Source: an uncultured Devosia sp. (GTDB lineage Bacteria > Pseudomonadota > Alphaproteobacteria > Rhizobiales > Devosiaceae). Taken from it: a DNA stretch of 64,000 nucleotides. Both the position numbers and the translations under genes were made by a program. This document shows positions 28,995 through 37,034 of the stretch, piece by piece (positions within the stretch are counted from its first letter, which is position 1; every line of letters starts with the position of its first letter). The stretch covers positions 1,246,001 to 1,310,000 of the forward strand of contig NZ_CAUQDV010000001.1 of assembly GCF_963517015.1 (NCBI RefSeq). Reading direction: 5' to 3'. Under the pieces are notes generated by a model. That model worked only from the letters and a program-made list of their open reading frames with translations. It made no database searches and was not told the origin of the DNA.

Positions 28995-29888
28995 TTAACC
29001 AGCGACGGGAATGGTGCCGTAGGTGATGCCCTTCTGCGATAGCCAGCGGCGATAGGCGATGGCCGACTTGTCGGCGCGGATCGGCGTTTCAGCTCTTGGG
29101 TCGAGAGGAAGCCGCTTGGGATACTGGTTCTCGAGGATCGGCTTGTCCTGGCCGAAAATGGTCTGCTGGAAACGGCGCAGATCGGTGATGGTCGAGGTCG
29201 AGTCGATCATCGACTGCAGGAGATGGGCCCGGCAGCGCTCCTCGGTCATGGGCTGGAGGAAAATGGCGATGACGTCGCGGCGGCTCTCGTCTTCCGGGCA
29301 GCTCTTGTAGAGCACCGAGCAGAAGGGGTGGGGCACGCGATAGACATATTCGACTTCCATCGCCGTGGTCGCCGATTTGGCGGCCATGGGCTGGATGAAC
29401 TTGCATTTGGTGGCAAGGACCTCGTCGCGCTCTTCGGACACCTCGACGTCATATTCCTTGACCTCGGTATGCGGCTCGGCACCGAGGATGTCGGTGTGGA
29501 CGTAGGGGAAGTGGCCCATGTCGAGGAAGTTCTCGACGGCGCGTGGAGCCGAGACATGGATGCCGATCGAGCCGCAGCTCATGTTCTTGCGGTCGGCCTC
29601 GGCATATTCGGGAATGGGGAACAGCTCGGCTGTCGGCGTGCCCAAGCTCGTCCAGATATAACCATAGCCGGTGATGGCGGGCAGGCGATCCAGAATGGAC
29701 TCGGTATCGACCTCGTCGCCCTGCTCTTCATGGGTGCGGCGCCAGACGACCGGATTGCCATCGCTGTCGCGGGTCAGGGCCAGCTTTTCGTCGAGCAGCA
29801 GCGTGGTTTCGACCACGCCGGGCTGAATTTCATTGGTGGCGGCAATGACCTGCCAGAGGTCACGCGTAATCGGATCGATGCTGGGCAT
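28995..29888 (-). CDS. Rieske-type oxygenase catalytic subunit lacking Rieske cluster ligands
   Basis: 297 residues, starting MPSIDPITRDLWQV. The C-terminal domain has the mononuclear iron motif Asn120-x2-Asp123-x2-His126-x4-His131 (ENFLDMGHFPYVH) and a candidate third ligand Asp248 in GQDKPILENQ, as in ring-hydroxylating and demethylating oxygenases. The first 80 residues still follow the Rieske fold (VIAATNEIQPG, LALTRDSDGNPVVW, GYGYIWTSLG), but the stretch that should hold CxH and CxxH is replaced by a short cysteine-free acidic segment (about 52-66). The partner gene 88 bases downstream encodes a Rieske domain on the reductase, which probably supplies electrons in trans. Substrate unknown. 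Confidence 0.88.
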   Translation of the reverse strand: MPSIDPITRDLWQVIAATNEIQPGVVETTLLLDEKLALTRDSDGNPVVWRRTHEEQGDEVDTESILDRLPAITGYGYIWTSLGTPTAELFPIPEYAEADRKNMSCGSIGIHVSAPRAVENFLDMGHFPYVHTDILGAEPHTEVKEYDVEVSEERDEVLATKCKFIQPMAAKSATTAMEVEYVYRVPHPFCSVLYKSCPEDESRRDVIAIFLQPMTEERCRAHLLQSMIDSTSTITDLRRFQQTIFGQDKPILENQYPKRLPLDPRAETPIRADKSAIAYRRWLSQKGITYGTIPVAG

Positions 29889-29986
29889 GGATGGTCTCAA
29901 CGTTTGTCGGCAGCATAAGCTCATGACAGTCCCATGTCAGCGCAAACTTGCTGGGAGCGGCCATGCATGGCGCTCATGGTGAAGGA

Positions 29987-30787
29987 TTATCGAAGGTCCA
30001 GCAGCAGGGCGCGGTGGTCGGACACCTCGGGCTCGGCCACGGCGTCGAAGGCGATTACCGCGACATCGGGCGTCGCCAAAAGGTAGTCGGCATAGCGGCC
30101 GGGCTTTTCGTACCAGGAGGTGCGCGTGTCCGTATGGCCACGGCTGGTGACGAGGTCGATGAGGCCGAGTTTGCCGAGTGTCTCGAAAGTCACGCTATCG
30201 GGCAGGACGTTGAAGTCACCGCAGACGACGAGGCGTTCGTTGCCGGGCCAGACCTGCCCGATGACCGAGACCAGAGCTTCGGCCTGCCGAGTTCGGGCGG
30301 GACTATCACCCTTGCCGGTCAGTTCGCGCAACCCGTGCATATGGGCAATGGTGATGGGTTCGCCTTCGGGCGCCATCAGGCGCAGGCAATGGGCGTTGCG
30401 GGCGCGGGGATGCTCGCCCCAGCCATCGGGCGAAAAGGTGCCGTGGACGAAGCCGGCATGCTGGCCGGTTATTGACAGCGACTTGCGCACAAAGGTGGCG
30501 AGGCCAAACTGCGAGGGGATCGCGGTCTCGCCATAAAACAGCGATCCGCGCGCGGTGGGCAGGAATGTGCCGTCATGGCCGGGGAGGGCGGCGGCCAGTT
30601 CGTCGAAGAAATTGGCACGCTGCGGCAGTTCCAGTCCCTGATCGCGATAGATCAGCCAGTCGTCTGGCGAGTCTGCCGTGCGGGAAACCTCCTGCAGGCA
30701 GAGCACGTCCGCGTCGATCTCGGCGAGATAGCGCAACACCTCGGCGTGGAGCCGCCCCGCCCAAGTGTTGAGGGAGACGATCCGCAA
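29987..30787 (-). CDS. Endonuclease/exonuclease/phosphatase family hydrolase
   Basis: 266-residue EEP-superfamily protein (DNase I/AP-endonuclease-like fold). Motifs: SLNTWAGRLH at the N terminus, LCLQEVSR (metal-binding Glu), VVCGDFNVLPDS (catalytic Asp/Asn) and the final SDHRALLLDL (catalytic Asp-His). Whether it cleaves nucleic acid, phospholipid or sugar phosphates cannot be told. The start codon is TTG, placed 5 bases after the stop of the YdfG-like gene, so it is the second gene of that small operon. Confidence 0.85.
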   Translation of the reverse strand: MRIVSLNTWAGRLHAEVLRYLAEIDADVLCLQEVSRTADSPDDWLIYRDQGLELPQRANFFDELAAALPGHDGTFLPTARGSLFYGETAIPSQFGLATFVRKSLSITGQHAGFVHGTFSPDGWGEHPRARNAHCLRLMAPEGEPITIAHMHGLRELTGKGDSPARTRQAEALVSVIGQVWPGNERLVVCGDFNVLPDSVTFETLGKLGLIDLVTSRGHTDTRTSWYEKPGRYADYLLATPDVAVIAFDAVAEPEVSDHRALLLDLR

Positions 30788-30792
30788 AGCCG

Positions 30793-31566
30793 CTATCCCC
30801 GATAAATGTCGAAGGGACCGAAGGCCTGGGTCGTCGCCATGACCTGCAGGCGGTTGACGTTGACATGCTCGGGCAGGGAGGTGGACCAGAAGATGGTTTC
30901 GGCAATGTCATCGGCATTCATTGCCTTGGTGCCTTCATAGGGCTTCGAGGCCTTGCCTTCGTCGCCCTTGAAGCGGACGAGAGAGAATTCGGTCTCGGTC
31001 AGGCCGGGCTCGATATTGGTGACGCGGATATTCTTGCCCTGCACGTCGGAACGCAGGTTGAGCGCCAGCTGCTTTACGAAGGCCTTGGTGGCGCCATAGA
31101 CCGAGCCGCCGGGATAGGGGTAGTCGCCCGCCACCGAGCCGAGAGTGACGATATGGCCGCCGCCGCGAGCGATCATGCCGGGCAGGAGGGCGCGGACGGT
31201 ATAGGCAAGCCCCGTCACATTGGTGGCGATCATGGTTTCCCAGTCGGTGATGTCGGTTTCGGCTGCGGGCTGCAGGCCCAGCGCCAGGCCGGCATTGGCG
31301 AGCACGATATTGATATTGGCAAAGGGCGCGGGCAGGGCTGCGATCACGGCGTCAGTGGCCTTGCGATCCTGCACATCGAGGCTGGCGATGTGGCAGTTTT
31401 CGGCACCCAGTTCCTTCTGCAACTCGACCAGCCGCTCCTCGCGACGGCCGGTCGCGATCACCTTGCCGCCGGCAGCGACATAGCGGCGCGCGGCAGCGGC
31501 ACCAAAGCCCGAGGTTGCGCCGGTGATGAAGACGGTGAAGCGGCTGGGGTCGAGCAGCGAATACAT
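30793..31566 (-). CDS. Short-chain dehydrogenase, YdfG-like (3-hydroxy acid / malonic semialdehyde type)
   Basis: 257-residue NADP-type SDR. Cofactor loop TGATSGFGAAAARR with the Arg-rich TGRREERL after strand 2, NAGLALGL, and the catalytic Tyr-x3-Lys in VYGATKAF. The C-terminal half follows E. coli YdfG closely in pattern (IEPGL...TEFSLVRFKGD...LPEHVNVN). YdfG oxidises L-allo-threonine and other 3-hydroxy acids and reduces malonic semialdehyde. The start at 31566 (MYSLLDPSRFTVFIT) matches family length. Divergent from the macA-like gene. Confidence 0.93.
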   Translation of the reverse strand: MYSLLDPSRFTVFITGATSGFGAAAARRYVAAGGKVIATGRREERLVELQKELGAENCHIASLDVQDRKATDAVIAALPAPFANINIVLANAGLALGLQPAAETDITDWETMIATNVTGLAYTVRALLPGMIARGGGHIVTLGSVAGDYPYPGGSVYGATKAFVKQLALNLRSDVQGKNIRVTNIEPGLTETEFSLVRFKGDEGKASKPYEGTKAMNADDIAETIFWSTSLPEHVNVNRLQVMATTQAFGPFDIYRG

Positions 31567-31726
31567 GGGCTTAGTCCTGATAGGCGAGGGGAGGGCCGCA
31601 GGGTGGACCGGCGGGCGGGGCGCCGTCAACCTTACGCAATGGTAATCGAGCCTACCAATCCCTAACGTGAATCTGCGCCTGGCTGGCCGTAGATTGTCCC
31701 CATTGATCAGGATTGGGGATAGAGGT

Positions 31727-32923
31727 TTGAAACGCTTATCGAAGTTGCTGTTGACGCTGATTGTGCTGGTGGGCGCCGGTGGTGCCGGCTGGTGGTATTT
31801 CATGGTGCAGCCGGAAGCGGCGACCGTGCCCAATACGGTCGCGGTCGAACGCGGCGACATCGAGCAGACGGTGCTGGCATCGGGCGTGCTGGAAGCCAAT
31901 TCGCTGGTGGCCGTCGGCGCGGAAGTGTCGGGCCGCATCAAGGCCGTGCATGTCAAGCTGGGCCAGGACGTCAAGGCGGGCGACCTGCTCGTCGAACTGG
32001 ATAGTCTCGACCAGGAGAATGCGATCAAGACGGCGCAAGCCGTGCTCAAGGGCATCGAGGCGCAGAAGCGCAATCAGCAGGCCGTATGGGCGCAGGCGGA
32101 GGCCGCGCTGACCCGCAGCCAGGCGCTCAGCACCAATAGTCTCATTTCGCAGACCGATCTTGAGACGGCGCAGGCCGCTGTCGATGCGGCGGCGGCGCAG
32201 ATCGATCAGCTCGATGCGCAGATCACGCAGTCCGAACTCAGCGTCGAATCGGCCGAGCTCAATCTGTCGCGCACGAAGATCACCGCGCCCAGCGATGGCA
32301 CGGTGGTTGCGCTGCTTGTCGAGGCTGGGCAGACGGTCAGCGCCAATCAAACCGTGCCGACCATCGTCAAGCTGGCCAATCTCGATACGATGGTGATCAA
32401 GGCGGAGATTTCGGAGGCCGACGTGGTGCGCGTCGCGGCGGGGCAGCGGGTGTATTTCACCATTCTGGGCGAGCCTGACGTCAAGATCGATGCGACGCTG
32501 CGCGAAGTGGAACCGGCGCCGACCTCGATCAGCTCGGACGACACGACCACGGATGACGCCATCTACTACAATGGCCTGTTCGACGTGCCCAACCCCGATC
32601 ACAAGCTGCGTATTTCCATGACGGCACAGGTCACCATCGTGCTCGATGAAGTGACCGATGCACTGGTGCTGTCGTCGAGCCTCGTGACCAACACTGACCC
32701 GGACGGCAACGCCATGGTCATGGTCTATGACCCGCAGACCGAGCGGTCCGAGCCGCGCCGGGTCGAAGTCGGACTCAACAACAATGTCCTGGCAGAGGTG
32801 ATCAGCGGCCTGGAAGAGGGCGACCAGGTGATCAGCGGCGGCTCGTCAACTGTTCGTACCGCCAGTCAGCAGGGCGGTGGTGCCGGCATGGGGATGGGCA
32901 TGATGGGAGGGCCGCCGCGATGA
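31727..32923 (+). CDS. macA: MacA-like periplasmic adaptor (HlyD/RND family)
   Basis: About 398 residues from a TTG start at 31727 (LKRLSKLLL), which puts the single membrane anchor (LLLTLIVLVGAGGAGWWYF) at the N terminus; GTG at 31667 is the alternative. A lipoyl-like half motif (LEANSLVAVGAEVSGRI ... VKAGDLLVELD) flanks a long helical hairpin (about residues 95-170), then beta-barrel and membrane-proximal domains follow, and a Gly/Met-rich tail. It links the MacB transporter to an outer-membrane channel. ATGA overlap with macB. It could export macrolides, haems or lipopeptides; the substrate is unknown. Confidence 0.9.
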   Translation: MKRLSKLLLTLIVLVGAGGAGWWYFMVQPEAATVPNTVAVERGDIEQTVLASGVLEANSLVAVGAEVSGRIKAVHVKLGQDVKAGDLLVELDSLDQENAIKTAQAVLKGIEAQKRNQQAVWAQAEAALTRSQALSTNSLISQTDLETAQAAVDAAAAQIDQLDAQITQSELSVESAELNLSRTKITAPSDGTVVALLVEAGQTVSANQTVPTIVKLANLDTMVIKAEISEADVVRVAAGQRVYFTILGEPDVKIDATLREVEPAPTSISSDDTTTDDAIYYNGLFDVPNPDHKLRISMTAQVTIVLDEVTDALVLSSSLVTNTDPDGNAMVMVYDPQTERSEPRRVEVGLNNNVLAEVISGLEEGDQVISGGSSTVRTASQQGGGAGMGMGMMGGPPR

Positions 32924-34869
32924 GCGAGGCTATCATTTCCCTGCGCGGCCTCAACCGGCAATTCCAGACCGGCGGCGAGACCGTCTCCATACTCAAGTCG
33001 ATCGATCTCGATATTCACCAGGGCGAACTGGTGGCGATCATCGGCCAGTCGGGCTCGGGCAAGTCGACGCTGATGAACATCCTCGGTTGTCTCGACCGGG
33101 CGAGCTCGGGCACCTATCTGTTCGGCAGCCGCGAGGTCGGCACGCTTGGGCCAGATGCCCTGGCGGAGCTCAGGCGCGAGCATTTCGGCTTCATCTTCCA
33201 GCGCTATCAACTGCTGCCCGATCTCGATGCAGTGGAAAATGTGGAGATCCCGGCCATCTACGCCGGGGTTGATGGCAACGCGCGGCGCAAGCGGGCGATC
33301 GACCTTTTGACCCGGCTGGGTCTGGGCGACAGGCTCGACCATCGTCCCAGTGCGCTTTCGGGTGGCCAGCAGCAGCGCGTCAGCGTGGCTCGGGCGTTGA
33401 TGAATGGCGGCGAGGTGATCCTGGCCGACGAGCCCACCGGCGCGCTGGATTCGCGCAGCGGCAAGGAGCTGATGGCACTTTTGCACGAGCTGCATGGCGA
33501 GGGTCACACGATCATCATCGTGACGCATGATCCCAATATTGCGGCGCAGGCCGAGCGCGTCATCGAGATTTCCGACGGGGTCATCGTCAGCGACAAGCGC
33601 AAGGACGGCGCAACCCGCAACAATCGGGTCAAGGAAAGCATCAGCCGCATTGCGCGCTGGCGCGAAGGCTTCGACCGCGGTGTCGAGGCCCTGCGGATGG
33701 CGCTGCGGGCCATGGTGGCGCACAAGCTGCGCACGTTCCTCACCATGCTGGGGATCATCATCGGCATTGCGTCGGTGGTGAGCGTGGTGGCGCTTGGGCA
33801 GGGCAGCCAGCAGACCGTGCTGGAGAACATTTCCTCGATCGGTACCAATACGATCAATGTCTATCCGGGCACCGGGTTTGGTGACCGTCGCAGCGCGCGG
33901 ATCCAGACGCTGTTGCCGTCCGATGCCGCAGCGCTGGCCAGCCAGCCCTATGCCGACAGCGTCTCGCCGCAGGTTTCGACCAATGCCACCGTGCTGTTCC
34001 GCAACACGTCGTCGACGGCGTCGATCACCGGCGTGGGCGATGGCTATTTCCAGGTCAATGGCCGCACCTTTGCAGAGGGCGTCGGTTTCACGGAAACCAG
34101 TGTCACCGACCGGACGCAGGAGGCGGTGATCGACGAGAATGCCGCCGATGCTTTCTTCGTCAATAACGAGGACCCGATCGGACAGGTGATTATGCTGGGC
34201 CGGGTGCCGGTGCGAGTGATCGGCGTGGTCGAGAATGTCACGGGCTTCGGGCCGGGCGGGACCAGCGCCAATGTCTATGTGCCCTATACGACGGCGATGG
34301 ACCGAATCCTCGGCCAGTCCTATCTCGACTCGATCGCGGTGCGGGTCAGCGATGACTATGACATGGACCAGGCCGAGGCGGAGATCACCGCGCTGGTGGC
34401 GCGGCTGCATGGCGGTACGCAGGACTTCTTTCTCCAGAACACGGCCACCATTCGCGAAACCATCCAGTCGACCTCGGCCACGCTAACGCTGCTGATCTCG
34501 ACCATTGCCGTGATTTCGCTGGTGGTCGGCGGGATCGGGGTGATGAACATCATGCTGGTGAGCGTTTCCGAGCGGACCAAGGAGATCGGGATCCGCATGG
34601 CGGTCGGTGCCCGACGCGGCGACATCCTGCGGCAGTTTTTGATCGAGGCGGTGCTGGTCTGCTTTGTCGGTGGCGCCGCCGGCGTGGGGCTGAGCTTTGC
34701 GCTGGGGAGCCTGCTGACCACATTGGTCAGCGGCGCGACCGTCGCCTATTCGGCAGAATCCATGGTGCTGGCCATTGTTTCGGCCAGCGTGATCGGCGTG
34801 GTCTTCGGCTTCATGCCGGCCCGGTCGGCTGCCCGGCTCGATCCGGTGGAGGCGCTGGCGCGGGAATAA
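32920..34869 (+). CDS. macB: MacB-like ABC exporter (fused ATPase-permease)
   Basis: 649 residues: an N-terminal ABC ATPase (Walker A GQSGSGKS, signature [15 protein letters not shown], Walker [13 protein letters not shown]) fused to a four-helix permease with a large periplasmic MacB domain (about 295-520). The C-terminal permease region [20 protein letters not shown] is the FtsX/MacB hallmark. MacB is a mechanotransmitter that drives substrates through MacA and a TolC-type channel; no outer-membrane channel is encoded nearby. A GC-rich hairpin follows. Confidence 0.94.
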   Translation: MSEAIISLRGLNRQFQTGGETVSILKSIDLDIHQGELVAIIGQSGSGKSTLMNILGCLDRASSGTYLFGSREVGTLGPDALAELRREHFGFIFQRYQLLPDLDAVENVEIPAIYAGVDGNARRKRAIDLLTRLGLGDRLDHRPSALSGGQQQRVSVARALMNGGEVILADEPTGALDSRSGKELMALLHELHGEGHTIIIVTHDPNIAAQAERVIEISDGVIVSDKRKDGATRNNRVKESISRIARWREGFDRGVEALRMALRAMVAHKLRTFLTMLGIIIGIASVVSVVALGQGSQQTVLENISSIGTNTINVYPGTGFGDRRSARIQTLLPSDAAALASQPYADSVSPQVSTNATVLFRNTSSTASITGVGDGYFQVNGRTFAEGVGFTETSVTDRTQEAVIDENAADAFFVNNEDPIGQVIMLGRVPVRVIGVVENVTGFGPGGTSANVYVPYTTAMDRILGQSYLDSIAVRVSDDYDMDQAEAEITALVARLHGGTQDFFLQNTATIRETIQSTSATLTLLISTIAVISLVVGGIGVMNIMLVSVSERTKEIGIRMAVGARRGDILRQFLIEAVLVCFVGGAAGVGLSFALGSLLTTLVSGATVAYSAESMVLAIVSASVIGVVFGFMPARSAARLDPVEALARE

Positions 34870-34875
34870 TCTCCA

Positions 34876-34900
34876 GCCCTCCTCGCCATTTGGGGAGGGC
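34876..34900 (+). terminator. GC-rich hairpin after macB
   Basis: GCCCTCC (34876-34882) pairs with GGAGGGC (34894-34900), seven bases after the macB stop. There is no T-run, so termination is likely weak or Rho-assisted. The rest of the gap up to the tamA-like gene (about 35123) shows no gene and no clear promoter by eye. Confidence 0.45.
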
Positions 34901-35159
34901 GTTGCCCATCGGCCACGATCTGTCTGTCAATTTGGAATAAATTGGCGGCAAAGGTTGTCTCTTGCCGTCTGCTAGCCCTAAACTCGCCATGAAATGACCG
35001 CCTGTTGGATGGGCTGTCACGTCAGCACATTGGGGCGGAAGGTGCTTAACGGAATCTTCTCTCCCCTGGGGCAACTTGCTTTGAGCCTATTGGTTTGAAG
35101 TTTAACGGGCGGGAATTGGTCCACTGCATATCGCGCGTCTGGTAACGAGTATTGGCGCT

Positions 35160-37034
35160 TTGTGCGTTGCCCTGGCCGGTGTCGGCATGGCGACCGCACC
35201 CGCTGCCGCGTTTGAAATTTTCGGTCTGAAGTTCTTCGAGGATGAAGACGACGCCGAAGCGGTGATCGCCGATCCGCAGCCCTATACGGTGACCGCCACC
35301 GTCAATGCCACGGGCAATCTCGAATCGGTGGTGCGCAATGCTTCGGCACTCGTCGCCGACGAAAGCGAACCGGCGTCCGGCGCGGCTGGTCTGCTGGCCA
35401 AGGCGCGCGGCGACTATCGCCGCATCGTCTCCGCCCTCTATAACGAAGGTTATTATGGCGGCGCGGTTTCGATCCGCGTTGCTGGCACGGAAGCCGCCAA
35501 TATGGCGCCCGACGTCAATCTGCCCGATCCGGTCGACGTCGCCATCGTGGTCGATCCGGGCCCGGAGTTCCGATTCAATCGCGTCGATATCGTCAATCAG
35601 GCGCCCGCGACCGACGATCCCTGGGATCAGGTCGATCTGCCGGTCGACAGCGGTTTTGCCATTGGCGAAGTGGCCAAGTCATCGGTGATCCTGCGCGCGG
35701 AAACGCTGGCGCTCGAGGCCTGGCGGCAGCAGGGCTATGCCAAGGCCGTCGTGGTCAGTCGCGATGTGGTCGCCGATCACGCGAGCAATCTTGTCGACGT
35801 CACCATCAACGTTGATCCAGGCATCAAGGCCGCTTTTGGCGATGTGCGCGTCTCGGGCACAGAACGGATGAATCCGGAATTCGTGCGGCAGCAGACGGGC
35901 CTCGCCGTCGGCGAGGAATATGACCCGGACGAAATCGCCCTGGCGCAAAAGCGTCTCGATCGTCTCGAAGTGTTCCGCTCGGCGCGGCTTGAGGCGGCCG
36001 AAAACATCGGCGCCGATGGCCTCTTGCCCTATCAGTTGATCGTTCAGGAATTGCCCGGCCGTCGCTTTGGCGCGGGCGCGAGTTTTTCGACCGTCGATGG
36101 GCTGGGTGTCGAAGGTTACCACCTCTGGCGCAATCTCTTCGGCCAGGCCGAGCGGCTGCGGCTCGATGCGCGCGTATCGAGCATCGCCTATCCCGTCGAT
36201 ACGGCTGAGTTCGACTATATGTTTGGCGGTACCTTCACCAAGCCAGGCATGTTCACGCCGGATACCGATCTCGTTGCATCGATCCTGGGCGAACGGAATG
36301 TCTATGACACCTATATGGAGACGTCGGGCTCCGCTCGGGTGGGGCTGACGCATTACCTCTCCGATCAGATCACGCTGGAAGGCGGCACCAAGTTCGAAAT
36401 CAACCGCTTCGAGGACGTCTTCGGCACGCGCGATTTCCAGACGCTGAGCATCTATGGCGATGCCACGCTCGATTTCCGCAATGACAAGGTCAATGCCACT
36501 CAGGGTTGGTATGCTGCGGCGCATCTTGAGCCCTTCTATGAGCTGAACTACGGCAATATGGGCGCGCAGCTGACCGTCGAGGGCCGCACTTATTTCGGCT
36601 TCGGCGAAGACGATCCCTTTGTGCTGGCGGGACGCCTGAAGGCCGGCGCCGTGTTGGGGCCGGACCTTTCGGAAATACCGCCCGACATTCTGTTCTTTGC
36701 CGGCGGTGGCGGTTCGGTGCGCGGCTATGGCTTCAAGTCGATCGGTGTCGATGACGGCACGGGCGTGGTAACCGGCGGGCGCTATCTCGTCGAAGGCTCG
36801 CTCGAAGCGCGCGCCAAGGTCACCAATGACATTGGCGTGGTCGGCTTTGTCGACGCCGGCTATGTCGCGGCTGACCGTTTCCCCTCGCTCGACGAGCTGC
36901 AGATCGGCGCTGGTATCGGCGTTCGCTACTATACCGGCCTCGGGCCGTTGCGCCTCGACGTCGCCGTTCCGGTCAACAAGCGTGACGGCGATCCTGACTA
37001 TGCAATCTATGTCGGCATAGGGCAGGCATTCTGA
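35160..37034 (+). CDS. tamA: TamA-like outer-membrane assembly protein (BamA/Omp85 family)
   Basis: About 624 residues from a TTG at 35160; the frame is open back to 35103 with no ATG, GTG or other TTG. A CTG at 35124 would give a better signal peptide with a basic N region (HIARLVTSIGAL), so the true start may be non-canonical. POTRA domains occupy about 40-280 (VNATGNLESVVRNASALV, VRVSGTERMNPEFVRQQTG). The C-terminal 16-strand barrel has the Omp85 loop motif GGGSVRGYGF. With TamB it assembles outer-membrane proteins. tamB follows with a one-base overlap. Confidence 0.92.
   Translation: MCVALAGVGMATAPAAAFEIFGLKFFEDEDDAEAVIADPQPYTVTATVNATGNLESVVRNASALVADESEPASGAAGLLAKARGDYRRIVSALYNEGYYGGAVSIRVAGTEAANMAPDVNLPDPVDVAIVVDPGPEFRFNRVDIVNQAPATDDPWDQVDLPVDSGFAIGEVAKSSVILRAETLALEAWRQQGYAKAVVVSRDVVADHASNLVDVTINVDPGIKAAFGDVRVSGTERMNPEFVRQQTGLAVGEEYDPDEIALAQKRLDRLEVFRSARLEAAENIGADGLLPYQLIVQELPGRRFGAGASFSTVDGLGVEGYHLWRNLFGQAERLRLDARVSSIAYPVDTAEFDYMFGGTFTKPGMFTPDTDLVASILGERNVYDTYMETSGSARVGLTHYLSDQITLEGGTKFEINRFEDVFGTRDFQTLSIYGDATLDFRNDKVNATQGWYAAAHLEPFYELNYGNMGAQLTVEGRTYFGFGEDDPFVLAGRLKAGAVLGPDLSEIPPDILFFAGGGGSVRGYGFKSIGVDDGTGVVTGGRYLVEGSLEARAKVTNDIGVVGFVDAGYVAADRFPSLDELQIGAGIGVRYYTGLGPLRLDVAVPVNKRDGDPDYAIYVGIGQAF

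Noticed and set aside
28995..29888. Rieske catalytic subunit as a decayed pseudogene
   Set aside because: The frame is intact, the mononuclear iron motif is complete, and a partner with a Rieske domain is encoded next to it, so loss of the cluster looks compensated rather than degenerative.
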